Shown here piece after piece: positions 44,776-53,664 of a stretch of DNA of 64,000 nt. The DNA comes from Vibrio sagamiensis NBRC 104589 (lineage in GTDB: Bacteria > Pseudomonadota > Gammaproteobacteria > Enterobacterales > Vibrionaceae): the NCBI RefSeq assembly GCF_007990935.1, contig NZ_BJXJ01000019.1, positions 22,228 through 86,227 of the forward strand. Direction: 5' to 3'. Under the pieces are notes generated by a model, which had not been told where the DNA came from, searched no databases, and saw only the letters and a list, made by a program, of their open reading frames with translations. The position numbers and the translations under genes are program-made. Every line of letters begins with the position of its first letter. Position 1 is the stretch's first letter.

Positions 44776-45857
44776 AAAAGATCCTCAACATAGCAGACGT
44801 CGTACCTTCCTATCGTATAGGTGGACTGAATGCAATGGTCAATCAATTAGTTGAGTCGTTGGCTGTAAGCGGCTATGAGTCAGATTTATGTCATTTTCAA
44901 ACTGAAAGTAAACATAAGAACGAATATGCTTTTAAAAGTTTTTTTAACTTCATAAAGCTTGTTTTAAAAAAAAGATACGATATAGCTATAGTTCATTCTA
45001 TCTATATGCCAGTATACCCACCTATCGTTCTGATATTAAAAATATTAGGTGTTAAGATCTATATTCAGTCTCACGGCTCACTATCAAAGCATTCTTTCAG
45101 TAAAAAATCTGTGAAAAAATTGTTGTTTAAGCCATTTATCGCTTTAATGCTTCTTATGGTAGATGGTTTTATTTTTTCAAACAGATCTGAGTTTGAGAAT
45201 TCAATAATAAAGAATAGAAAAAAAGTTAAGTTTTTACCTAATTTAGTAGCAGGCTCAAAAAATAATACCCCATCTAAAGCTACTAACGGGAAACTAGTAT
45301 ATTTAGGAAAGGTAGATTTTTACTATAAAGGCATTGATTATATGCTGAGTGAAATAGCCAAGCGAGATGTTAGAGAAAATAAAATTAAACTAGATATTTA
45401 TGGATATGGAAATGACAAATCACTGACAAGAGAAAATATGTTATTGAATGATAGTGAAATTATTAGGATGTCAAACGCAATACATGAATATAACCTGAAC
45501 GATCGAGTTTTTTTTCATGGGACATTGAGTAACCTTGCTAGAGATTCAGTCCTTTCCTCATATGATGCTTTAGTATTGTGTTCTGCTTCTGAAGCTATGC
45601 CTTTAGTTATTTCGGAAGCATTATCTCTTGGTTTACCTGTCATTATTACCAGATCTACAAATATGGCTGAGTATGTTGAGAGGTATCGATGTGGTTTTGT
45701 TGTAGATGAGCATCAAAGCTTAAGTGATGTTATTTTAGCACTGAAGTCTCTGAGTGATAAAGAAAAAAACAGCATGAAACATAACGCACAGAGATGTTTT
45801 AAAGAACAGTTAAACATCGCTCTAATTAATGGTAAAGTAAGAGATTTGAATTTTTGA
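44772..45857 (+). CDS. Capsule glycosyltransferase family 4
   Basis: GT-B fold enzyme of 361 residues. VVPSYRIGGLNAMVNQLVESL at the N terminus is the acceptor domain; LVYLGKVDFYYKGIDYML begins the donor domain; and DALVLCSASEAMPLVISEALSLG, about residues 265-290, has the EX7E motif. Its ATG overlaps the stop of the TagB/F-like gene (ATGA), and its own stop overlaps the next start, indicating a tightly coupled operon. Donor sugar not deducible. Confidence 0.86.
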   Translation: MKKILNIADVVPSYRIGGLNAMVNQLVESLAVSGYESDLCHFQTESKHKNEYAFKSFFNFIKLVLKKRYDIAIVHSIYMPVYPPIVLILKILGVKIYIQSHGSLSKHSFSKKSVKKLLFKPFIALMLLMVDGFIFSNRSEFENSIIKNRKKVKFLPNLVAGSKNNTPSKATNGKLVYLGKVDFYYKGIDYMLSEIAKRDVRENKIKLDIYGYGNDKSLTRENMLLNDSEIIRMSNAIHEYNLNDRVFFHGTLSNLARDSVLSSYDALVLCSASEAMPLVISEALSLGLPVIITRSTNMAEYVERYRCGFVVDEHQSLSDVILALKSLSDKEKNSMKHNAQRCFKEQLNIALINGKVRDLNF

Positions 45858-47038
45858 ATATCGTGAGAAAGTTTATATCTCTGGTTATTAATAGAGGTTT
45901 GGACTCACTACTAGCAATAATAATCATTCCCCTTTTAATATCTAGGTATGGGGATGTTAAGTACGGGCTATTTGCTTATTTGCTTAACTTATCTACGTTG
46001 ATAATAATTGTTGTAAGATTTGGCTTTGAGAATTATATCTTGATGTCAAATAGTCGTGAAGATTTAGCTATCAGAGTAGGAAGGGTAATTTACGCAAAAG
46101 GGTTGCTCCTTTTGCTAATGACTCCAATTTATTTTTCGATTTCTTACTTTAATTTTTCTAATGAAAATTATTTTTCTTCAGTCTTCTTGTGGCTGATTGT
46201 GCTCGGTGAGGTTTTCTCTATCTCTCATGCCTTTGTTGTTATAAATAGAACGGTTGTTCTTACTTTAATTGGATCTCTCCGCTTTACCTTTTTAGTTTGT
46301 CTCGCTTATCTTTATATAAATGAGATTAATTCAATTGATGAGTTCGCTATATATTATGGGGGCGTATTTTTAGTTTCTGGTTTGATTCAGTTTTTTATTC
46401 TTAGATACCTTCTTATCTTTAGAATCGATATGAAAATGAGCTCGATAGCTTATGTTATAAATGAAACTAAATACTTTTTTACCGCTAAAGCATCAGCAAT
46501 ATTATTTGACAAGTTATTTCTTGCTTTTAGTGGTATTATTTTAGTGGCAAGTCAGTTTGCAAAGCTAGATGTGATGCTCAAAGTTTATGCATTTTGTCTA
46601 ATGATGCCGATGATACTGACGGGTATTATTCTTAATAAAGTAGCAAATGTTGACATTAGACGACATACATTACTTCGTTGTAGTCCGATTTTATTTACAC
46701 TATTTGTCTCTATATTGGTTTTTTTATTTAAGGATTCGATTACTAGTTATTTTTTTGGCGAATCACTACCAGGATTAACATTGATAGCAATCACAGCACT
46801 TGTTACTAGCATATCTCTTGTTGCAGGAGAGTTATACTTAGTGCCATTAGGTTTAGCTAAAGTTAATAGTAAGGCGATTTCACTATCTCTAGCTATATCT
46901 TCTTTAATCATGACGCTAATGATATTAAGCACAAAAGAAGTATGGCTTACTAACTTACTACTACTGTTTTTATTTTTCAAGATCATAGAAGCACTTATTA
47001 AGGTGTATTACATTGTCAAAAGTAAAATTCATTTTTGA
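45854..47038 (+). CDS. Wzx-like polysaccharide flippase
   Basis: A highly hydrophobic 394-residue protein with about 11-12 predicted membrane helices spread evenly. The start INRGLDSLLAIIIIPLLISRYGDVKYGLFAYLL (given only as a landmark, split in two: INRGLDSLLAII and RYGDVKYGLFAYL) is typical of the polysaccharide translocase/MATE-like superfamily. It would flip undecaprenyl-linked units across the inner membrane. The start is TTG 45854, overlapping the previous stop; GTG 45863 is an alternative. AT-rich. Assignment rests on topology and position. Confidence 0.78.
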   Translation: MNIVRKFISLVINRGLDSLLAIIIIPLLISRYGDVKYGLFAYLLNLSTLIIIVVRFGFENYILMSNSREDLAIRVGRVIYAKGLLLLLMTPIYFSISYFNFSNENYFSSVFLWLIVLGEVFSISHAFVVINRTVVLTLIGSLRFTFLVCLAYLYINEINSIDEFAIYYGGVFLVSGLIQFFILRYLLIFRIDMKMSSIAYVINETKYFFTAKASAILFDKLFLAFSGIILVASQFAKLDVMLKVYAFCLMMPMILTGIILNKVANVDIRRHTLLRCSPILFTLFVSILVFLFKDSITSYFFGESLPGLTLIAITALVTSISLVAGELYLVPLGLAKVNSKAISLSLAISSLIMTLMILSTKEVWLTNLLLLFLFFKIIEALIKVYYIVKSKIHF

Positions 47039-48386
47039 TTATTTTTTGTTTTTTTGTGCATTCTGCATTTTCTATTTAGACTATGTTGAAGTGCTACAAG
47101 CTCCATTACTCTTGTCATTTTCATTTCTGACGCTCGTTTACTTTTCTAGTATCAAGAATGCGTTGAGCTATGGTGGAACAAATAGCTTATTCTTTATGTT
47201 CCTATCCTGTTTTTTTATATTTATTTTAGGAGGCAGGTATTTTAATTATTCAAATGTTAATTATACGAGCACAGTTTCTGGTCTTTACTATATATCAGAC
47301 TCAGTTTTAGTACTGTCATTTAATTTTTATGCACTCGTTTTATCTATAATTAACATTTCGCATTCTACATCTAATCTAATCTTTAAAAAAGAAATCAATA
47401 GTAAGGTTGGTTTTTCACCATTATTGTTCGATGTAGGACGATTTTTATTTATTGTTTTTTTGCCTGGCACAATACTTAAATTTTATATGGAATTTAAGTT
47501 TATAATGAGTTTCGGATACTATGCTTATTATTCAGAAGGGGTGAGTGCCCCTTTCTGGATTGACGTCTCTCGGTATCTATTTGTTATTGCATTTGCTATT
47601 TTAATTAGCTCTCTGCCCGCTTGGAAGTCAGTTAGGTTTTACTTTTTTGTTTTTGTATTATTTGCTTTTGGGTTCCTACTCTTGGGTGTTAGGAGTTCTT
47701 TTGTATTATACATATCGCTTCTGTATTATATTTACTATAACTTTTACTCGAATCGAACTCCAAAGATAACGACACTGTTGCTTCTGGTCTGCGTACTGAT
47801 TTCTTTGCTATTGTTTATTCAATTTTACAGGCAGGGTTGGCATTTTGACTTAAAGAATGGAAATCTAGTTTCTTACTTTTTTACATCTCAAAGTAATAGT
47901 TTTTACATACTACCATTTACTATCAATAACTTAGAATACTTTACATCAAATTTCAGTGTTTTCTCCCCTCTATCACCGAAAGCTCTTATCTTTCGCTCCC
48001 AAAACATTGAAAGGTTGAATGAAATTGGTCTACTTGGTGATGTTATTAGCTATAAAATCCTTGGCGAGGAGCTGTTTAACAAAGGTATGGGGCTAGGGGG
48101 CAATTTTGTTGCAGAGTTATATCAGTCAGGAATATTTATAACATTACTTCTGGCTTCGGGGTTAGGTGGCTTTCTAGCGTACTTTCAAAATAGAGTGATA
48201 TCATCTAGATACCTTATACTTATAAGTATTGTCATTGTCAGTAATATGGCCTATATAAGTAGGAGTTCTTTGTTTAGGAACTTCAACCTACTCTTTATAT
48301 TAACCTTTTTATTTTTGATCCTTCTTTTTGTACACTTTAGTGTTAAAAGATATCGTCAATATGAGGCTACGAAGAAGATCGCCTAA
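47013..48386 (+). CDS. Wzy-like O-unit/capsule polymerase
   Basis: A 457-residue integral membrane protein with about ten or more hydrophobic helices and a larger periplasmic loop (HFDLKNGNLVSYFFTSQSN region), the usual design of Wzy polymerases. Sequence conservation in this family is low, so the call relies on topology and its place after the flippase. It starts with TTG 47013 inside the flippase gene, with AAGGTG as ribosome site. The short motif GLGGNFVAELYQSG near residue 360 fits Wzy-type G-rich ends. Last rightward gene before a 586-base decayed gap. Confidence 0.75.
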   Translation: MSKVKFIFDYFLFFCAFCIFYLDYVEVLQAPLLLSFSFLTLVYFSSIKNALSYGGTNSLFFMFLSCFFIFILGGRYFNYSNVNYTSTVSGLYYISDSVLVLSFNFYALVLSIINISHSTSNLIFKKEINSKVGFSPLLFDVGRFLFIVFLPGTILKFYMEFKFIMSFGYYAYYSEGVSAPFWIDVSRYLFVIAFAILISSLPAWKSVRFYFFVFVLFAFGFLLLGVRSSFVLYISLLYYIYYNFYSNRTPKITTLLLLVCVLISLLLFIQFYRQGWHFDLKNGNLVSYFFTSQSNSFYILPFTINNLEYFTSNFSVFSPLSPKALIFRSQNIERLNEIGLLGDVISYKILGEELFNKGMGLGGNFVAELYQSGIFITLLLASGLGGFLAYFQNRVISSRYLILISIVIVSNMAYISRSSLFRNFNLLFILTFLFLILLFVHFSVKRYRQYEATKKIA

Positions 48387-48972
48387 ACTAGTATTAATAT
48401 CTGAAAAGTTACCCATAACTCTGGCAGCAACATAGTCTACCGGATTGCATTGGAAGGCGTTAATAAGGGGGGGAGCCATGCTTTAGACAAGGAATAAATT
48501 GCACTAATTGCTTTTTAAAGTCGATCCTTTACTTTAAAATTTCGACACATATGGTGGAAAAACAATAGCTCTCTTTAATAGATTTCCTTTTGACGTACTT
48601 ATCACTAGAACTCCCTAATGATGCGCAGTTCTGTTAATTGTGAGATGAGAAATTTATTCTCTAGCTTGTGCCCATCTCGTTCCTCAGCTTATCTCGCCTC
48701 ATATTAACATTCATTAATTTGGTCGTAACAGATTTGAGCAAGCTTGAGTCTGTTGTTGAAATAAATCAAGTTTCTGAACGAGTTCAGTCCTACAAACTCG
48801 TAGTGGATGTTAGTTCTGGTTGGGGAGCCTTGGAGGTGTGAGAAAATATTAATGTTGGTGATGGTGCATATCGAAATACATGAATCATATGACGCTCATC
48901 GATTATGATTCCTTCGGCTTGATTCACATATTTTTTGCTGTTAAATCTCAATAGCTCTGATATTTCAAAGAT
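48387..48972. other. 586-base gap without an intact gene
   Basis: Between the convergent Wzy-like and GT2 genes. All frames are broken by frequent stops; one short frame near 48408-48480 (VTHNSGSNIVYRIALEGV) looks protein-like but is not assignable. Probably a scar of deleted capsule genes. Confidence 0.55.
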
Positions 48973-49782
48973 TCATCTCATGACTTTATGGTAGATAAGG
49001 CTAAGCATGGTTATGGGGGCCAATCGAGAAATAGCTCTTAAACTAAAGTATATCGCAGTTTTTGGTGATTTAGATAAATTTAGTTTATACATATTGCGCA
49101 TCATTTTTAGCTCACTTAATGCATAGGGCAAGCCTCTACGTCTCTCTAGCATTCCATTTCCAACTCTCGCACTAACAAGGGTTTCTGGAATATTACTTAT
49201 CTTATAGCCCTTAGCTTGCAAGCGAAGCCATAGATAGTAGTCTTCCATGTATAAGTGATGTTGGTAGCTTCCAACATTTGTTACTGCATCTTTTCTAAAA
49301 ATAGTCGCCATATGGTTTAAGGGGTTTCGTCTTAGGCTGTACGTGAACACCGTCTTAGAACATGGAACTTTCTTAACTCTGCTAGGTTCTTCTGGATCTG
49401 TGTCAAATTCATTAACATCAGAGCTTGCAGCTGCTACATCTGGATTATTGTCCATGTACCGCACTTGTTTATCAAACCTGTCCATATGGTTAATATCATC
49501 AGTATCTACGCGAGCAACTAGGTTATGGCTACATGCATCCAGACCTTTATTGAGCGCTTCTCCTAATCCGACATTATTCTTAAGGACAACTTGTTTAAGT
49601 GGTAGCCTACGTTCCCACTTTTCCAAAACGGCGTATAATCCTTCACTTAGAGGTCCATCGTGAACCACAACAATCTCGCTCGCCGCTAAAGTTTGCCACT
49701 CCAAGCTTTCAAAGCACTGTTCTAGGTAATTTGGTTGCTCTTTGTGATACAAAGAACATAACACGGAGAATTTTGATGCCAT
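48973..49782 (-). CDS. Capsule glycosyltransferase family 2 (AmsE/WcaA-like)
   Basis: GT-A fold transferase of 269 residues. The N terminus FSVLCSLYHKEQPNYLEQCF, IVVVHDGPLSEGL, NVGLGEALNKGLDAC and LVARVDTDDINHMDRF (DxD metal site) are typical of the AmsE group. It is transcribed leftward, opposite to the Wzx/Wzy-like genes, three bases after the initiating transferase gene; the two form a small leftward unit. It probably adds the second sugar of the repeat unit after the initiating transferase, an inference from their coupling. Confidence 0.87.
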   Translation of the reverse strand: MASKFSVLCSLYHKEQPNYLEQCFESLEWQTLAASEIVVVHDGPLSEGLYAVLEKWERRLPLKQVVLKNNVGLGEALNKGLDACSHNLVARVDTDDINHMDRFDKQVRYMDNNPDVAAASSDVNEFDTDPEEPSRVKKVPCSKTVFTYSLRRNPLNHMATIFRKDAVTNVGSYQHHLYMEDYYLWLRLQAKGYKISNIPETLVSARVGNGMLERRRGLPYALSELKMMRNMYKLNLSKSPKTAIYFSLRAISRLAPITMLSLIYHKVMR

Positions 49783-49785
49783 TTT

Positions 49786-50793
49786 CTATCGCCCCATCCC
49801 AAATAGAACAGTTTTTACTGTAAGAAGTAATATCTTCACTTCCATTCTCCAGTTCTGATGTTTGATGTAGTAAATATCATATTTATGTTTCCATACGGCG
49901 TCCGCAACAGAAGCACCATACGGGTATTTCACTTGAGCCAAACCTGTTACACCTGGCTTTACTGCGTGACGAAAGCGATAGTAAGGAATTTCTTTTTCCA
50001 ACTCTGCGATAAACACTTCACGTTCTGGGCGAGGGCCTACCATAGACATCTCGTTTCTCCAGACGTTAATAAGCTGCGGTAGTTCATCAATACGAGTCTT
50101 ACGGATAAACTTACCTACGCGAGTAACACGAGCGTCATTCTTCGTGGCCCACTTCGCCCCATCTTTCTCGGCATCGTTTCGCATTGAGCGGAATTTAATA
50201 ACATCGAACTCTTCATTGTATTGGCCAGTTCGGCGCTGCTTAAAGAAAACCGGGCCTGGTGACTCTAACTTAATAAGAAGAGCGGTAATCAAACCTACTG
50301 GGATAGCAACCCATGCAAGAATAAAGACGAAAAGAAGATCGATAGCACGCTTTTGCCAACTGTTCTTACGGTTAGACAAAATTGAGAACGCCTTTTGATG
50401 TAGGAAGTAGCCACTATGCAGTAGCTCTGTCTCCGTGTAACCAAGGCGACGGTCAAAGTAGCTGACCAATGGTTCTACCCAAGCGCCAAGTTCTGTCGCA
50501 GCGACTAGATAAGCTTGCTGTTCGCTGTCTAGATGTGAGCTTCTAAAATGGCAAAGAGTCTTATTCTTAAAGTCACGAATTGCATAGTTGTTGATCTGCG
50601 CATTGAGCTCTGGGTGTCTTTCCAACACTAAGGAGATCTTCTCTTCATCTGCAGTCGGGCAGTAAATGTAAAGACAAGCATATTGTGTGCCTGTAGCTAA
50701 CTTGTCCAACGCTGATGCAATGTTAGTTGAATTATTTTTAGAAAATTCAATGTCTTCTCGTTCTTTAAGCGTGTTACTGATACTGTCTGTCAT
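49786..50793 (-). CDS. Initiating polyprenyl glycosyl-phosphotransferase (WbaP/WcaJ-type C-domain)
   Basis: A 335-residue enzyme that should start repeat-unit synthesis by transferring a sugar phosphate to undecaprenyl phosphate. The C-terminal bacterial sugar transferase domain (about 150-335) has one membrane hairpin (AIDLLFVFILAWVAIPVGL), PGPVFFKQRRTGQYNEEF, KFRSMRNDAE, RKTRIDELPQLINVWRNEMS and MVGPRPEREVF. The N-terminal 145 residues are soluble-looking, without the four helices of WcaJ or WbaP. It runs leftward from a 645-base control region shared with ugd. The sugar (often Gal or Glc phosphate) is not deducible. Confidence 0.9.
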   Translation of the reverse strand: MTDSISNTLKEREDIEFSKNNSTNIASALDKLATGTQYACLYIYCPTADEEKISLVLERHPELNAQINNYAIRDFKNKTLCHFRSSHLDSEQQAYLVAATELGAWVEPLVSYFDRRLGYTETELLHSGYFLHQKAFSILSNRKNSWQKRAIDLLFVFILAWVAIPVGLITALLIKLESPGPVFFKQRRTGQYNEEFDVIKFRSMRNDAEKDGAKWATKNDARVTRVGKFIRKTRIDELPQLINVWRNEMSMVGPRPEREVFIAELEKEIPYYRFRHAVKPGVTGLAQVKYPYGASVADAVWKHKYDIYYIKHQNWRMEVKILLLTVKTVLFGMGR

Positions 50794-51438
50794 AGAATAG
50801 AATATTTTATATGTTCGACTGGCAAATTACTAACAAGTTGAGGATTATAATTTATTTCGTACTGAAATTATATCCCCATATTCACAACATGCTTGTAGCC
50901 GTATTGGGTTTTTGAATGAAACTTTAAGTTATGCAAAACCTTACCGTGAGAATTATTCTAAAAACAGAGAGTAATTTAATAAAATTTTGATGGTAAAAGT
51001 TATTAAACCAAGTAATGATTAGCAACACTTATTCGTTATTGCAGTTTCATGTCAGAGACAACACAGTGTAGCACTGCTCGAATCACGATTGTTCTGCTTT
51101 TATTAGCTTGATGGTTTGAGCTCGGCAATGAACGAGCTTCTGATTTATATTACTCAGGTGTATCAAAATGGGTCTGCATGTATATTTTGCTTATGCGAAA
51201 TCGTTTGCTACGATGAAAATATAACTCATCCGAAGTTCAACATAACATTAGACGGACGTTTGGAGTACTTTCTCGAGGGGGTATCTTGCTGAGCTGTTTA
51301 AAGAAAATAGGTGCGCTTAATGCCAATTTTCATTATTTCAACTCTTTGGTCGCTCTAAAGACTGATTGAATATTATCTTCTATCGACAATATGTATAATC
51401 TGATATTCTTTCGCCAGTTTTAAAGTTAGGAAATTAGA
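50794..51438. other. 645-base divergent control region between the sugar transferase gene and ugd
   Basis: AT-rich noncoding DNA with no frame of interest. A perfect TATAAT at 51394-51399, 40 bases before the ugd ATG, is the best promoter candidate but lacks a good -35 at 17 bases. The length suggests several regulator sites, none of which I can name. No second ops element is visible. Confidence 0.6.
51394..51399 (+). promoter_or_regulatory. Candidate -10 element of ugd
   Basis: TATAAT preceded by TG two bases upstream is not exact; the -35 region is weak (TTATCT at 15 bases). Placement 40 bases before the start codon is suitable. Low-confidence promoter. Confidence 0.4.
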
Positions 51439-52605
51439 ATGAAAATTGCTGTTGCAGGTACTGGCTATGTTGGCCTTTCAAATGCGATGCTGCTTGCCCA
51501 GCACCACGAAGTCGTTGCCGTAGATATCATTGCCGAGAAAGTTGAATTGCTTAACCAAAAGCAGTCGCCGATTGTCGATAGTGAGATTGAAGACTTTCTG
51601 GCTAATAAACCGCTTAACTTTACTGCTACTACGGATAAGCAGTTAGCGTATCAAGGTGCGGAATATGTTGTGATTGCGACGCCGACCGATTATGACCCAG
51701 TGACTAATTACTTTAATACCTCTTCGGTAGAAGCGGTTATTAAGGATGTTGTGGCGATTAACCCTGATGCGGTGATGGTGATCAAATCAACTGTGCCAGT
51801 TGGTTACACTGAGCGTATCAAGCAAGAACTGAACTGTGATAATGTAATTTTCTCGCCGGAGTTTTTACGTGAAGGTAAGGCGCTGTATGATAACTTACAC
51901 CCTTCGCGCATTATTGTTGGTGAGCGTAGTCAACGTGCACAAACCTTCGCTAACCTGCTCGTGGAGGGGGCGGTAAAACAAGATATTCAAGTTCTGTTTA
52001 CCGACTCGACCGAGGCAGAAGCGGTTAAGCTGTTCTCCAACACCTACCTAGCCATGCGTGTGGCTTACTTTAATGAGTTGGACTCCTATGCCGAAGCTCA
52101 TGGCCTAGATGCGCGTCAAATTATTGAAGGGGTAGGGCTCGACCCACGTATCGGTAATCACTATAACAACCCGTCGTTTGGTTACGGTGGTTACTGCCTA
52201 CCTAAAGATACCAAACAGCTGCTAGCAAACTACCAAGACGTACCAAACAATATTGTTGGTGCGATCGTAGAAGCAAACCGCACTCGTAAAGATTTTGTTG
52301 CGGAGTCTATTTTAAAGCGTAACCCTCAAGTAGTGGGGATCTATCGTTTGATTATGAAGGCTGGCTCCGACAATTTCCGTGCTTCTTCTATTCAAGGCAT
52401 TATGAAACGTATCAAAGCCAAAGGTATTGAAGTAGTGGTGTATGAGCCTGTGCTGCAAGAAGATGAGTTCTTCCACTCACGAGTGATCAAAAACCTTGAT
52501 GCCTTTAAACAAACGGCAGATGTGATTGTCTCTAACCGTATGGTTGAAGAGCTTGCGGATGTTGCAGATAAAGTGTACACCCGAGACCTATTTGGTAGCG
52601 ATTAG
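51439..52605 (+). CDS. ugd: UDP-glucose 6-dehydrogenase
   Basis: Makes UDP-glucuronate, a common capsule precursor. The 388-residue protein has the NAD motif [60 protein letters not shown] and the catalytic cysteine in [16 protein letters not shown] near residue 255. GTTAGGAAATTAGA supplies the ribosome site. It lies at the right edge of the capsule locus. The base composition is closer to housekeeping genes than to the AT-rich variable block. Confidence 0.95.
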   Translation: MKIAVAGTGYVGLSNAMLLAQHHEVVAVDIIAEKVELLNQKQSPIVDSEIEDFLANKPLNFTATTDKQLAYQGAEYVVIATPTDYDPVTNYFNTSSVEAVIKDVVAINPDAVMVIKSTVPVGYTERIKQELNCDNVIFSPEFLREGKALYDNLHPSRIIVGERSQRAQTFANLLVEGAVKQDIQVLFTDSTEAEAVKLFSNTYLAMRVAYFNELDSYAEAHGLDARQIIEGVGLDPRIGNHYNNPSFGYGGYCLPKDTKQLLANYQDVPNNIVGAIVEANRTRKDFVAESILKRNPQVVGIYRLIMKAGSDNFRASSIQGIMKRIKAKGIEVVVYEPVLQEDEFFHSRVIKNLDAFKQTADVIVSNRMVEELADVADKVYTRDLFGSD

Positions 52606-52673
52606 GTTGTATCTGAGTCAAGGCTTTGCCTAAAAAGCCTTGACTCCCAACCCCACTTACCGCACCTTGACCC

Positions 52674-52716
52674 TAGGACCCTAGGACCCTAGGACCCTAG
52701 GACCCTAGGACCCTAA
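52674..52716. repeat. CTAG-rich octamer array (TAGGACCC)5
   Basis: Five perfect tandem TAGGACCC octamers at 52674-52713 in the gap between convergent ugd and the hydrolase gene. The right edge overlaps the hydrolase stop codon (52713-52715), so the leftward gene reads straight from its stop into GGTCCTAGGGTCC repeats. Confidence 0.92.
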
Positions 52717-53564
52717 CCCTTCCCAACCACTCTCTGCCAAGCTGGGCTGCTTTCATCAAGAAAATAAGTATGGCCTTTGGGGTAATCCAGTTTTTGATTA
52801 AAGCTCGAACAATCGATTAACTCTACGCGCTCAAGGTGATGTTTTGGTCCGGTTTGACCAAGACGACGCGTGTAAGAACGCTGTGGGATGTTCATCACTT
52901 TACTGGCTGGCATCGCGTAGTCATCTTTGGCATAAAAGCACACCACCTGATTTGCGGCTTCTAAAATCCAACGTCCTTCTTGATCTTCTTCCAACGCATC
53001 ATTGGCAATGTCTGCCGCCATTAAAAATATCTCGTCAAACATCAGTGGCACACCTTGATGGCCAAACTCTTTAGCAAACGTGTTTAAGCTTTTTAATAAG
53101 ACTCGGTTGCCCATGGAGTGCGCCAAAACCGAGACCTTCCGGTAACAAGGTGCGTGTTGCTGCTGCCAGTTGATCAGCTTGCCTAACGCTCTGGCAAAAA
53201 CATGACCAGATAATTCGGCGCTGAGTTGATCGTCCCAGTAATCTTTAATGATGCCAAAATCGTTATCGCATGGCCAAATGATCGGAATAACCACGCAACC
53301 TGGTTGGCTGTTATCGAGCATGGTTTGCATTTTTAAGCTGTTTTTAATCACATCCGCTTCTGGCTGATTACTGAAACCATGGATATACAGCAGCACTCGT
53401 TCAACATTAGTGCTCAATAAAGCTTCCATCCATGAGTCACTGCCAATTTCTTGCGTCTGGCCATTTTGATGTTCGCAATACAGTAAAGATTGGCTCAGTT
53501 CATTGGTTTTAGCGAAGCGGTGATGAGTACGATTTAACTGACGATTGGTAATAAGTAACATCAT
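52713..53564 (-). CDS. Alpha/beta hydrolase (DUF900-like)
   Basis: A 283-residue protein. VERVLLYIHGFSNQPEADVI is the oxyanion-hole region, and VSVLAHSMGNRVLLKSLNTF carries the nucleophile elbow GHSMG-like motif as AHSMG. FLMAADIANDALEE and a later His complete a plausible Ser-Asp-His triad. Substrate unknown. AAGGAAGA precedes tandem ATG codons. The stop codon lies at the edge of a CTAG-rich array. It is not obviously part of the capsule locus. Confidence 0.82.
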   Translation of the reverse strand: MMLLITNRQLNRTHHRFAKTNELSQSLLYCEHQNGQTQEIGSDSWMEALLSTNVERVLLYIHGFSNQPEADVIKNSLKMQTMLDNSQPGCVVIPIIWPCDNDFGIIKDYWDDQLSAELSGHVFARALGKLINWQQQHAPCYRKVSVLAHSMGNRVLLKSLNTFAKEFGHQGVPLMFDEIFLMAADIANDALEEDQEGRWILEAANQVVCFYAKDDYAMPASKVMNIPQRSYTRRLGQTGPKHHLERVELIDCSSFNQKLDYPKGHTYFLDESSPAWQRVVGKG

Positions 53565-53664
53565 TCTTCCTTGTGGTTCTCTATTCGGTTTGCTTGGTCA
53601 GTTCCCTAACAAAACGGCCGCGATTCTCATAAAGCAAGTAAACTCTCATACAAAATTATAATTC

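Noticed and set aside
48408..48494. Short protein-like frame VTHNSGSNIVYRIALEGV after the Wzy-like gene
   Set aside because: No start, stops after 29 codons, and no family could be recognised; mentioned only as part of the decayed gap.
52674..52713. CRISPR-like array
   Set aside because: The units are contiguous octamers without unique spacers, and no cas genes are present.
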